Shown here: one piece after another, positions 34,752-42,253 of the stretch
Layout of the letters: each line of letters begins with the position of its first letter
Position numbering within the stretch: the first letter of the stretch is position 1
DNA from: Comamonadaceae bacterium CD01
GTDB lineage: Bacteria > Pseudomonadota > Gammaproteobacteria > Burkholderiales > Burkholderiaceae_C
NCBI GenBank assembly: GCA_002894305.1
Contig: PGEI01000017.1
Span: 1 to 42,253, forward strand
DNA: 42,253 nucleotides
Direction of reading: 5' to 3'
Program-made: the position numbers and the translations under genes
Notes under the pieces: generated by a model
Databases searched by the model: none
What the model was told of the DNA's origin: nothing
Seen by the model: only the letters and a program-made list of their open reading frames with translations

Positions 34752-37700
34752 TCAAAGAGCGGGCACGGCGCGCCACTGGCCCATCAGCTCGCCCCACTGC
34801 GCGCGCGCCGCCTGCAAGTGGCGCTCTTTCACGCGGCCGTAGCCGCGAATGCCCTCGGGAATGCGCGCGATCTGCACCGCCAGCGCCAGGCGCTCGGGAC
34901 TCAAGCCGGCCAGCAGCTCGTCGATGCAGGCGCGGTACTCGCGCACCAGCGCGCGCTCGGTGCGCCGCTCGGCGCTGTGGCCAAACGGATCGAACGGCGT
35001 GCCACGCAGGCCCTTCAGGCGCGCCAGCATCTTGAACGCCGGTCGCACCCAGGGGCCGTAGGCGCTCTTGGCGGGCCGGCCCTGGCCGTCCTTTTTGCGC
35101 GCCCACAGCGGCGGCGCCAGGTGGTGCACCAGCTTCACGTCGCCCTCGAACATCGCGCCGATGCTCTGCACGAAGGCCGCGTCGGTGTGCAGGCGCGCCA
35201 CCTCGTACTCGTCCTTGTAGGCCATCAGCTTGAACAGATAGCGCGCCACCGCCTCGGCCAGCCGGGTGCCGCTCGCCCCATCCAGCGCCGCCTCGGCGGC
35301 CTGCACCTTGTCGACGAAATCGCTGTACTGCTGCGCGTAACCGGCGTTCTGGTAGTCGGTCAGAAACTGCACGCGCTCGGCCACCATGTCGTGCAGCGAC
35401 GGCTTTTTGACCACCTGGATCACCTGCTCGGCCGCCAGCAGCGCCTGCATCTGCTGCGGGTGGGCCGCGCAGTGGCGGCCCCAGGCAAATGCGGCCTGGT
35501 TGTTGTCCACCTGCACGCCGTTGAGCTCCATCGCGCGCATCAGCGCCTGCAGGGTCAGCGGCACCCAGCCCTTTTGCCAGGCGTAGCCCAGCAGCAGCGG
35601 GTTGGTGTAGATGCTGTCGCCCAGCACGCGGGCGGCGACGCGCTCGGCGTCGAACATGCCCAGGCGGTCGCGCCCGACGGCGTCGGCCAGCGCCGCCTCG
35701 CAGCCGCCCAGCGGAAACTGCCAGTCGGGGTCGTGCACCAGCGCGGCCGTGGGCGTGGCGTGGTTGTTCAGCGCGACATGGGTGCGCCCGCGCTGCATCA
35801 CGGCCAGCGTGGCGGCGTGCGCTGCGACGATGGCGTCGCAGCCGACCACCAGGTCGGCCTGCGCCACGTCCACGCGCGTGGCGTGGATGGCGCCTGCGTC
35901 CGGCGCCACCTGGATGTGGCTCCAGGTCGCGCCGCCTTTTTGCGCCAGGCCGGCCGCGTCCTGCGTGGCCACGCCCAGGCCCTCCAGGTGGGCGGCCATG
36001 CCCAGCAGCTGGCCGATGGTGATCACGCCGGTGCCGCCAACGCCGGCGACCACCGCGTGCCAGACGCCGTCCAGCGGCGCCGCCACGGACTCGGGCAGCG
36101 GCGGCATCGTCTCCAGTTGGCCGTGCTGCTCTTTCCTGGGCTTTTTCAGCTGCCCGCCCTCGACGGTGACAAAGCTCGGGCAAAAGCCGTTGACGCAGGA
36201 AAAATCCTTGTTGCAGCTGTTCTGGTTGATGCGCCGCTTGCGCCCGAACGGCGTCTCCACCGGCTCGACCGACAGGCAGTTGGACGCCTCGGAGCAGTCG
36301 CCGCAGCCCTCGCAGACCAACTCGTTGATCACCACGGTCTTGGCCGGCGTGGCAAGCAGGCCGCGCTTTCTGCGCCGGCGCTTCTCGGTCGCGCAGGTCT
36401 GGTCGTAGATCAGCGCGGTGCAGCCGGGCACTTCGCGCAGCTCGCGCTGGATGCGGTCGAGCGCGTCACGATGGAACACCTCGACGCCCGCAGGCAGGTC
36501 GTCGATCAGCTCGGGGTGACCGGCGCGCACAGCGTTGGCCGGGTGGGTGCGGCCGCGGTATTTCTCGGGCTCGTCGGTGACGACGACCAGCCGCGCCACG
36601 CCCTCGGCGCGCAGGCTGTGCGCGATCTGCGCGACCGAGTGGCCCTCGGGGCGCTCGCCCACCTGCTGGCCGCCGGTCATCGCCACCGCGTCGTTGTACA
36701 GAATCTTGTAGGTGATGTTGACGCCCGCCGCAACCGACTGGCGGATCGCCAGCAGCCCGCTGTGAAAGTAGGTGCCGTCGCCCAGGTTGGCGAACACGTG
36801 CGCCTCCTGCGTGAACGGCGCCTGGCCGACCCAGGTCACGCCCTCGCCGCCCATTTGCGTGAAGGTGGCGGTGCGCCGGTCGGGCATCCAGTTGGCCATG
36901 TAGTGGCAGCCAATGCCGGCCAGCGCGCGCGAGCCCTCGGGCACGCGGGTGCTGGTGTTGTGCGGGCAGCCGCTGCAAAACCAGGGCAGACGCTCGCCAG
37001 TGGCGTGCGGCTGCGCGGCCAGCGCCTGCTCGCGCGCGGTGATCTGCGCCAGCCGCTCGTCCATGCGGCGCGCCACGTCGTCCGGCACGCCCAGCGCCTT
37101 CAGCCGCTGGGCGATGGCGCGGGCGATCAGCGCCGGCGACAGGTCGGCCTGCGCGCGCAGCAGCCAGTGCGCGCCGGGGTTGGGCTGGCTCCACTCGCCA
37201 CCCTCCTCGTCAAACTTGCCCAGCACGCGCGGACGCTGGCCATCGGGCCAGTGGTACAGCTCTTCCTTGAGCTGGTACTCGATCATCTGGCGCTTTTCCT
37301 CGACGACCAGCACCTCCTGCAGCCCGCGCGCAAACGCCTGCGTGCCAGCGGGCTCCAGCGGCCAGACCACGCCCACCTTGTGCACGCGAATGCCCAGCTG
37401 GCGGCAAGTGGCGTCATCGAGCCCCAGGTCGACCAGCGCCTGGCGCATATCGCCATAGGCCTTGCCGCTGGCGATGATGCCGAAGCGGTCGCGCGGCCCC
37501 TCGATCACGTTGTGGTTGAGCCGGTTGGCGCGGATGTAGGCCAGCGCCGCGTACCACTTGTGGTTCATCAGCCGCGCCTCCTGCTCCAGGGGCGCGTCGG
37601 GCCAGCGGATGTGCAGGCCACCGTCCGGCATGGCGAAATCCTCGGGCAGCGCGATGCGCACCCTCCCTGCGCCCACGTCGACGCTGGCGCTCGATTCGAC

Positions 37701-38348
37701 CACCTCCTGCACCGTCTTCATGCTTGCCCACAGCCCGGCGTAGCGGCTGAGTGCAAATGCATGCAGGCCCAGATCCAGGATGTCCTGCACGCTGGCCGGG
37801 TAGAACACCGGCAGGCCGCAGGCCTTGAAGATGTGGTCGCTCTGGTGCGCCGCCGTGCTGCTCTTGGCGATGTGGTCGTCGCCCGCCACCGCGATCACGC
37901 CGCCGTGGCGCGCGGTGCCGGCCATGTTGGCGTGCTTGAAGACGTCGCCGCTCCTGTCCACGCCCGGGCCCTTGCCGTACCAGATGCCGAAGACGCCGTC
38001 GTATTTTTTGGTGTCGGGCTGGATGTCCAGCTGCTGCGTGCCCCAGACTGCCGTGGCCGCCAGCTCCTCGTTCACGCCGGGCTGGAAGACGACGTGCTCC
38101 TGCTGCAAATGCTTGCGCGCAGCCCACAGCGCCTGGTCATAGCCGCCCAGCGGGCTGCCGCGGTAGCCGCTGATGAAACCCGCCGTGTTCAGGCCCGCCA
38201 GCGCGTCGCGCTGGCGCTGCAGCATTGGCAGGCGCACCAGCGCCTGCACGCCGCTCATGAAGGCGCGGCCCTGCGCCAGCGTGTATTTATCGTCCAGGGT
38301 CACGCTGTGCAGCGCCTGCTGCTGATCGGGGGTCAGGGGGGCGTTCAT
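34752..38348 (-). CDS. fused indolepyruvate ferredoxin oxidoreductase (IorA-IorB type)
   Basis: 1198-aa single-chain 2-oxoacid:ferredoxin oxidoreductase. The N-terminal pyrimidine-binding part is followed by the TPP-binding region near residue 520 (GDGTYFHSG, then YNDAVAMTGGQ), iron-sulfur cysteines at about 680-715 (CEGCGDCSEASNC and CNKDFSCVNGFC), and a C-terminal gamma domain beginning near residue 770 (GVGGTGVITIGQLLG). It decarboxylates aryl or branched 2-oxoacids from amino acid breakdown to acyl-CoA. ATG 38348 has GGAG 6-10 nt upstream. The divergent Lrp-type regulator is its likely controller. Unlike archaeal IorAB, both subunits are in one chain, as common in proteobacteria. Confidence 0.9.
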   Translation of the reverse strand: MNAPLTPDQQQALHSVTLDDKYTLAQGRAFMSGVQALVRLPMLQRQRDALAGLNTAGFISGYRGSPLGGYDQALWAARKHLQQEHVVFQPGVNEELAATAVWGTQQLDIQPDTKKYDGVFGIWYGKGPGVDRSGDVFKHANMAGTARHGGVIAVAGDDHIAKSSTAAHQSDHIFKACGLPVFYPASVQDILDLGLHAFALSRYAGLWASMKTVQEVVESSASVDVGAGRVRIALPEDFAMPDGGLHIRWPDAPLEQEARLMNHKWYAALAYIRANRLNHNVIEGPRDRFGIIASGKAYGDMRQALVDLGLDDATCRQLGIRVHKVGVVWPLEPAGTQAFARGLQEVLVVEEKRQMIEYQLKEELYHWPDGQRPRVLGKFDEEGGEWSQPNPGAHWLLRAQADLSPALIARAIAQRLKALGVPDDVARRMDERLAQITAREQALAAQPHATGERLPWFCSGCPHNTSTRVPEGSRALAGIGCHYMANWMPDRRTATFTQMGGEGVTWVGQAPFTQEAHVFANLGDGTYFHSGLLAIRQSVAAGVNITYKILYNDAVAMTGGQQVGERPEGHSVAQIAHSLRAEGVARLVVVTDEPEKYRGRTHPANAVRAGHPELIDDLPAGVEVFHRDALDRIQRELREVPGCTALIYDQTCATEKRRRRKRGLLATPAKTVVINELVCEGCGDCSEASNCLSVEPVETPFGRKRRINQNSCNKDFSCVNGFCPSFVTVEGGQLKKPRKEQHGQLETMPPLPESVAAPLDGVWHAVVAGVGGTGVITIGQLLGMAAHLEGLGVATQDAAGLAQKGGATWSHIQVAPDAGAIHATRVDVAQADLVVGCDAIVAAHAATLAVMQRGRTHVALNNHATPTAALVHDPDWQFPLGGCEAALADAVGRDRLGMFDAERVAARVLGDSIYTNPLLLGYAWQKGWVPLTLQALMRAMELNGVQVDNNQAAFAWGRHCAAHPQQMQALLAAEQVIQVVKKPSLHDMVAERVQFLTDYQNAGYAQQYSDFVDKVQAAEAALDGASGTRLAEAVARYLFKLMAYKDEYEVARLHTDAAFVQSIGAMFEGDVKLVHHLAPPLWARKKDGQGRPAKSAYGPWVRPAFKMLARLKGLRGTPFDPFGHSAERRTERALVREYRACIDELLAGLSPERLALAVQIARIPEGIRGYGRVKERHLQAARAQWGELMGQWRAVPAL

Positions 38349-38427
38349 GTTCGTCTCCGCGAAGAGGGCCGCGCACGGCAACGCCGCGCGCCATCGGCGA
38401 TCGAGACAGTGTATGCAGCAAACCCAC

Positions 38428-38456
38428 TTTTCATAGACTGTTTATTGCCGTATAAA
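38428..38456 (+). promoter_or_regulatory. promoter of the lrp-type gene
   Basis: TTTTCA (38428-38433), a 17-bp spacer and TATAAA (38451-38456) make a good promoter 40 bp before the regulator start. This AT-rich divergent gap is also the likely Lrp binding site. Confidence 0.55.
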
Positions 38457-38496
38457 CCCTGGTGCAAGAAAGAATCTTTCCTAAAACAATCGATTC

Positions 38497-38985
38497 ATGG
38501 AATCACTCGATCGCTACGACATCGCCATCCTGCAACAGCTGCAGGCCAACGCGCGGCTGACCAACGCCGAGCTGGCCCAGCGCGTGGGCCTGTCGGCCGC
38601 GCCCTGCTGGCGGCGCGTGCGCGCGCTGGAGGAGGCGGGCATCATCAGCGGCTACCGCGCCGAGATCGACCGCCACAAGATCGGCCTGGGCGTGCTGGCC
38701 TTCGTGCGGCTGGACGCCGAGAGCCTGTCGCGCGAGCTCACGCGCGAGATGGAGGCCGCGATCGCCTGCCTGCCCGAGGTGGTGTCATGCCACTACATCA
38801 GCGGCAGCGGCATCTTCGAGCTGCAGGTGGTGGCACGCGACCTGGACGGCTTCTCGCAGTTCGCGCGCGACGTGCTGCTGAACCTGCCCAACGTGAAAGA
38901 CATGCACACCAGCTTCTCGCTGGGCCAGGTCAAGGCGGGCGCGGCGCTGCCGCTGGCGCATCTGCAGCGCAAGGGCGGCGGCTGA
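38497..38985 (+). CDS. Lrp/AsnC family transcriptional regulator
   Basis: 162-aa protein: an N-terminal HTH ([21 protein letters not shown], residues 21-41 region) and a C-terminal RAM ligand-binding domain ([18 protein letters not shown]). Such proteins respond to amino acids. Its divergent neighbour, the indolepyruvate oxidoreductase, degrades transaminated amino acids and is the likely target, along with autoregulation. The C-terminal tail is a few basic residues longer than standard Lrp. The ribosome-binding site is weak. Confidence 0.92.
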   Translation: MESLDRYDIAILQQLQANARLTNAELAQRVGLSAAPCWRRVRALEEAGIISGYRAEIDRHKIGLGVLAFVRLDAESLSRELTREMEAAIACLPEVVSCHYISGSGIFELQVVARDLDGFSQFARDVLLNLPNVKDMHTSFSLGQVKAGAALPLAHLQRKGGG

Positions 38986-39058
38986 GCATTCCCTGCGCGC
39001 CTGCGCGCAATTGCCCGCGTGCGGGCGGCGCGCGCTGCGGCTTTCTACAATCGGCGCC

Positions 39059-40105
39059 ATGACACTGCCTGCCTACACCCGCGCCCAGCAACTGCCCGCC
39101 ATCCTCGAACAACGCATCGCCATCCTCGACGGAGCGATGGGCACGATGATCCAGCGCTTCAAGCTGACCGAAGCGCAGTACCGCGGCGAGCGCTTCAAGG
39201 ACTTTGCGCGCGACGTCAAGGGCAACAACGAACTGCTCAGCCTGACCCGCCCCGACGTGATCCGCGACATCCACGAAGGCTATCTGGCCGCAGGCGCCGA
39301 CCTGATCGAGACCAACACCTTTGGCGCCACCAGCATCGCCCAGGACGACTACGGCATGGGCGACCTCGCCTGCGAGATGAACCTGGAGAGCGCCCGCCTG
39401 GCGCGCGCCGCCTGCGACAAGTTCAGCACGCCCGATCACCCGCGCTTCGTCGCCGGCGCGCTTGGCCCCACGCCCAAGACCGCCAGCATCAGCCCCGACG
39501 TGAACGACCCCGGCGCGCGCAACATCACCTTCGAGCAGCTGCGCGCGGCCTACCTGGAGCAGACGCTGGCGCTGATCGAGGGCGGCGCCGACGTGATCCT
39601 GGTCGAGACGATTTTCGACACCCTGAACGCCAAGGCGGCGCTGTTCGCCGTCGATGAAGCCTTCGAGCAGACGGGCGAGGTGCTGCCCATCATGATCAGC
39701 GGCACCGTCACCGACGCTTCCGGGCGCATTCTCTCGGGCCAGACGGTGACCGCCTTCTGGCACAGCGTGCGCCACGCCAACCCGCTGTCGGTGGGGCTCA
39801 ATTGCGCCCTGGGCGCGGCGCTGATGCGCCCCTACATCCAGGAGCTGGCACGTGCCGCGCCTGACACCTTCATCTCCTGCTACCCCAACGCCGGCCTGCC
39901 CAACCCGATGAGCGACACCGGTTTCGACGAGACGCCCGAGGTCACCAGCCGCCTGGTGCATGAATTCGCCGCCGAGGGACTGGTCAACATCCTGGGCGGC
40001 TGCTGCGGCACGACGCCCGAGCACATCGCCGCCATCGCGCGCGCCGTCGCGCCGGTGGGCACGCGCAAGCTGTTCAACCTGCAGGCCGACACGCAGCCCG
40101 CCTGA
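39059..40105 (+). CDS. homocysteine S-methyltransferase module of methionine synthase (split MetH)
   Basis: 348-aa protein corresponding to the N-terminal homocysteine-binding barrel of Met[15 protein letters not shown] at the start, [12 protein letters not shown], and the zinc cysteines Cys249 (GLNCALG), Cys315 and Cys316 ([11 protein letters not shown]). The chain stops where full MetH continues into the folate, cobalamin and activation domains, and no such continuation is found downstream; a lipoprotein gene follows. Split metH genes are known in Burkholderiales, so the second part is expected elsewhere in the genome. It does not look truncated by mutation. Confidence 0.9.
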   Translation: MTLPAYTRAQQLPAILEQRIAILDGAMGTMIQRFKLTEAQYRGERFKDFARDVKGNNELLSLTRPDVIRDIHEGYLAAGADLIETNTFGATSIAQDDYGMGDLACEMNLESARLARAACDKFSTPDHPRFVAGALGPTPKTASISPDVNDPGARNITFEQLRAAYLEQTLALIEGGADVILVETIFDTLNAKAALFAVDEAFEQTGEVLPIMISGTVTDASGRILSGQTVTAFWHSVRHANPLSVGLNCALGAALMRPYIQELARAAPDTFISCYPNAGLPNPMSDTGFDETPEVTSRLVHEFAAEGLVNILGGCCGTTPEHIAAIARAVAPVGTRKLFNLQADTQPA

Positions 40106-40123
40106 ACCGAGCGCCAACCGCCC

Positions 40124-40801
40124 TTGCCTCCCATGCCATCCGCAGCGCCTGCGCCCAGCCAGCCCAAGCGGCTGCGCACGGTGGTTGTTGCCGGCGCCTG
40201 CGCGCTGCTGGCCGCCTGCCAGACGGCGTCGCCAGCACCCTTCGATGCCGGCGTGCCGCCGCGAGAGCGCTACGCCAGCGACCTGCAGGCCTGCCGCGAC
40301 CACGTGGACGCAGGCGACGCCGGTGTGCTGGTGCAGACGCTGGATCTGGCGGTGCAGGGCGCGCTGGTGGCCGCCATGCTGGCCTGGAGCGGGGGCGGCG
40401 ACGCCGACACCGTGGGCGCCTGGGCGCTGGGCGGCGCCGCCATGACCGGCACCGCGCAAGGCCTGCAGGCGCTGGCGCAGCGCCGCCAGGCGGTGGCGCG
40501 CTGCATGCTGGCGCGCGGCCACGGGCAGGGGCCGGCGCCCTACTCCACCGCGCTGCCGGCCGCCGTGCCTGCCGCGCCCGCTGCATCCGTCATGGCCTAT
40601 GCGCCCTACGCAGCGCCCGTGCCCACCGGCGCCGACGCCTTCAGCGCCGAGCGCCTGGCGCGCACCCAGGCGTGCAACGCCCAGCCGCGTGCGGTGCTGG
40701 CGGCCAAGGGCCCGGGCTACGAGCAGTACACCGTGGCCTGCAGCAACGGCGACGCGCTGGCCATCCGCTGCGAGTTCGGCAACTGCCGCGTGCTGCGCTG
40801 A
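40124..40801 (+). CDS. putative lipoprotein of unknown function
   Basis: 225-aa protein with a short N-terminal basic stretch, a hydrophobic helix and a lipobox LLAAC near residue 32, so it is likely acylated and sorted to the outer membrane. A Gly-rich hydrophobic middle (VGAWALGGAAMTGTAQG) resembles glycine-zipper segments. The C-terminal part has paired cysteines (QACNAQ, VACSNG, CEFGNC) that may form disulfides. No family is recognised. The start may be ATG 40124 or ATG 40133. Confidence 0.65.
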   Translation: MPPMPSAAPAPSQPKRLRTVVVAGACALLAACQTASPAPFDAGVPPRERYASDLQACRDHVDAGDAGVLVQTLDLAVQGALVAAMLAWSGGGDADTVGAWALGGAAMTGTAQGLQALAQRRQAVARCMLARGHGQGPAPYSTALPAAVPAAPAASVMAYAPYAAPVPTGADAFSAERLARTQACNAQPRAVLAAKGPGYEQYTVACSNGDALAIRCEFGNCRVLR

Positions 40802-40869
40802 TCGGGGGCCGCCGCATTTGCCGGCGGCGGCGCCATGGGCGCACGCACTGCGCGACAATCGCGCCCATC

Positions 40870-42069
40870 ATGCTGACGCTTCAAGACATCCAGACCGCCG
40901 CCACCCGCCTGCAGGGCCAGGTGCTCGACACGCCCTGCGTCGAGTCGCGCACGCTCTCACAGATCACCGGTGCGCAGGTCTTCCTCAAGTTTGAGAACCT
41001 GCAGTTCACCGCCTCGTTCAAGGAGCGCGGCGCCTGCAACAAGCTCACGCAGCTGACCGACGCCGAGCGCACCCATGGCGTGATCGCGATGAGCGCGGGC
41101 AACCACGCCCAGGGCGTGGCCTACCACGCGCAGCGCCTGGGGCTGCGTGCGGTCATCGTCATGCCCAGCTTCACGCCCGGTGTGAAGGTGGAGCGCACAC
41201 GCGGCTTTGGCGCCGAGGTGGTGCTGCACGGCAACACGCTGGAAGAAGCCTCCAGCCACGCGCGGGCGCTGGCCGAGCAGCAACAGCTGACCTTCATCCA
41301 CCCCTACGACGACGAAGCCATTGCCGCCGGCCAGGGCACGATTGCGCTGGAGATGCTGGCCGAGCAGCCCGACCTGCAGGCGCTGGTCGTCGCCGTCGGC
41401 GGCGGCGGCCTGCTGGCCGGCATTGCGACGGCGGCGCGCGCGCTCAAGCCCGGGCTGGACATCGTCGGCGTGCAGGCCGAGCGCTTTCCGGCCATGGTCA
41501 ACGCCATCCAGGGCACGCACTACGAGCAGGGCATCTCGACGATTGCCGAGGGCATTGCCGTGGGCAAGCCCGGCGAGATCACGCGCGAAGCAATTGCCCG
41601 CCTGGTCGACGACCTGGTGCTGGTGCGCGAGGGCGACATCGAGCAGGCGGTGCTGATGCTGCTGGAGATCGAGAAAACCCTGGTCGAGGGCGCAGGCGCC
41701 GTGGGCCTGGCGGCGCTCTTGCGCCACCCGCAGCGCTTTGCCGGCAAGAAGGTGGGGCTGGTGCTCAGCGGCGGCAACATCGACCCGCTGCTGCTGGCCG
41801 ACATCATCGAGCGCGGCATGGTGCGCTCGGGGCGCCTGGCGCGCATCAAGGTCAGCGCACGCGACGTGCCCGGCGTGCTCGCGCGCATCACCGCCACCGT
41901 GGCCGAGGCGGGCGCCAACATCGAGGAAGTGCACCACCAGCGCGCCTTCACGCTGCTGGCGGCGCAGAACGTCGAGATCGAGCTGGTGCTGCAGGCACGC
42001 GGCAAGGAACACGTGCAGCAGATCCTGGAGCGCCTGCGCCAGGCACAGATGCAGGCCGAGCTGATCTGA
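40870..42069 (+). CDS. ilvA: threonine ammonia-lyase
   Basis: 399-aa PLP enzyme making 2-oxobutanoate from threonine. The PLP lysine is in TASFKERGA (Lys51), the phosphate loop is VGGGGLLAG near 177-185, and a single C-terminal ACT domain begins near residue 325 (VSARDVPGVLARITATVAEAG). One ACT domain and about 400 aa match the shorter ilvA/tdcB-type enzymes, not the 510-aa E. coli IlvA. It could serve isoleucine synthesis or threonine breakdown; the neighbours do not settle this. Confidence 0.92.
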   Translation: MLTLQDIQTAATRLQGQVLDTPCVESRTLSQITGAQVFLKFENLQFTASFKERGACNKLTQLTDAERTHGVIAMSAGNHAQGVAYHAQRLGLRAVIVMPSFTPGVKVERTRGFGAEVVLHGNTLEEASSHARALAEQQQLTFIHPYDDEAIAAGQGTIALEMLAEQPDLQALVVAVGGGGLLAGIATAARALKPGLDIVGVQAERFPAMVNAIQGTHYEQGISTIAEGIAVGKPGEITREAIARLVDDLVLVREGDIEQAVLMLLEIEKTLVEGAGAVGLAALLRHPQRFAGKKVGLVLSGGNIDPLLLADIIERGMVRSGRLARIKVSARDVPGVLARITATVAEAGANIEEVHHQRAFTLLAAQNVEIELVLQARGKEHVQQILERLRQAQMQAELI

Positions 42070-42165
42070 GTTCCACTCCCTCCCCCTCTGGGGGAAGGAG
42101 CAACAACCCACAAGGCTCCGCATGAAGCCAGCCCTATTGATTCGGCCCTTTGAAGTCGCAATTTT

Positions 42166-42241
42166 TCGTCATTCCGGCGAAAGCCGGAATCCATGACTCC
42201 CTCCCAAAGGCACTGGATCCCGGCCTTCGCCGGGATGACGA
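42166..42241. repeat. dispersed inverted-repeat element
   Basis: TCGTCATTCCGGCGAA at the left pairs with TTCGCCGGGATGACGA at the right, with nested CCGGC/GCCGG and CCCGGC/GCCGGG hairpins inside. This is the common intergenic MITE/REP-like type in proteobacteria, and it lies 97 bp after ilvA. It may end or stabilise the ilvA transcript. Confidence 0.75.
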
Positions 42242-42253
42242 GTTCAAACATCA

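Noticed and set aside
34818-39062. Very long plus-strand open frame opposite the indolepyruvate oxidoreductase gene
   Set aside because: It is a shadow frame from GC-rich codon bias; composition is Arg/Ala/Gly/His-rich with no domain, while the minus-strand gene is clearly real.
1-42253. CRISPR array
   Set aside because: No regularly spaced repeats with unique spacers were found; the three CTACCCAC copies are too short and uneven.

Overview
The window looks like a chromosome segment of a high-GC betaproteobacterium of the order Burkholderiales, most likely family Comamonadaceae. The reasons are the strong G/C bias at third codon positions, the tsaB-rimI-UDG-like cluster, a DUF1631 protein, a fused indolepyruvate ferredoxin oxidoreductase next to an Lrp regulator, and a MetH-type methionine synthase split so that the homocysteine module stands alone. 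This placement is inference from gene content; no database search was possible.

Host, left arm (1-5726): a minus-strand overlapping cluster (UDG-like protein, rimI, tsaB), then dacB (PBP4-type carboxypeptidase), an MFS exporter and ssb, which ends in a strong intrinsic terminator.

Mobile island (about 5728-18673): base composition drops visibly right after the ssb terminator. The island opens with three consecutive tyrosine recombinases of very different sizes (416, 511 and 673 aa), two small HTH/coiled-coil proteins and a RecD2-like helicase. All six genes overlap, forming one translationally coupled operon. This matches, from memory, the GInt class of genomic islands (a ginABCD operon with three integrases and a small helical protein, then cargo, then a short AT-rich 3' end). 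It differs in having one extra small gene and a helicase joined to the operon. The cargo is a 934-aa protein made of two fused DNA methyltransferase halves, converging on a PLD-fold nuclease. Together they look like a restriction-modification system for an asymmetric site, by analogy with BfiI. A transposase C-terminal remnant lies between helicase and methyltransferase. The AT-rich right end (18541-18673) carries three CTACCCAC copies, and the left end carries a related ACCCACA plus a long inverted repeat just before the first recombinase.

Host, right arm (18734-42253): di-haem cytochrome c peroxidase, alanine racemase, lplT, an EamA exporter, a small membrane protein, a ProQ/FinO RNA chaperone, glcF-glcE (no glcD in the window), comM, DUF1631, the yajC-secD-secF translocase operon, a fused indolepyruvate oxidoreductase with a divergent Lrp gene, the homocysteine module of methionine synthase, a lipoprotein, and threonine ammonia-lyase. 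A 76-nt inverted-repeat element lies at the right edge.

The most interesting part is the island: an extended GInt-type integration module coupled to a helicase and guarding a fused-methyltransferase/PLD-nuclease restriction system.
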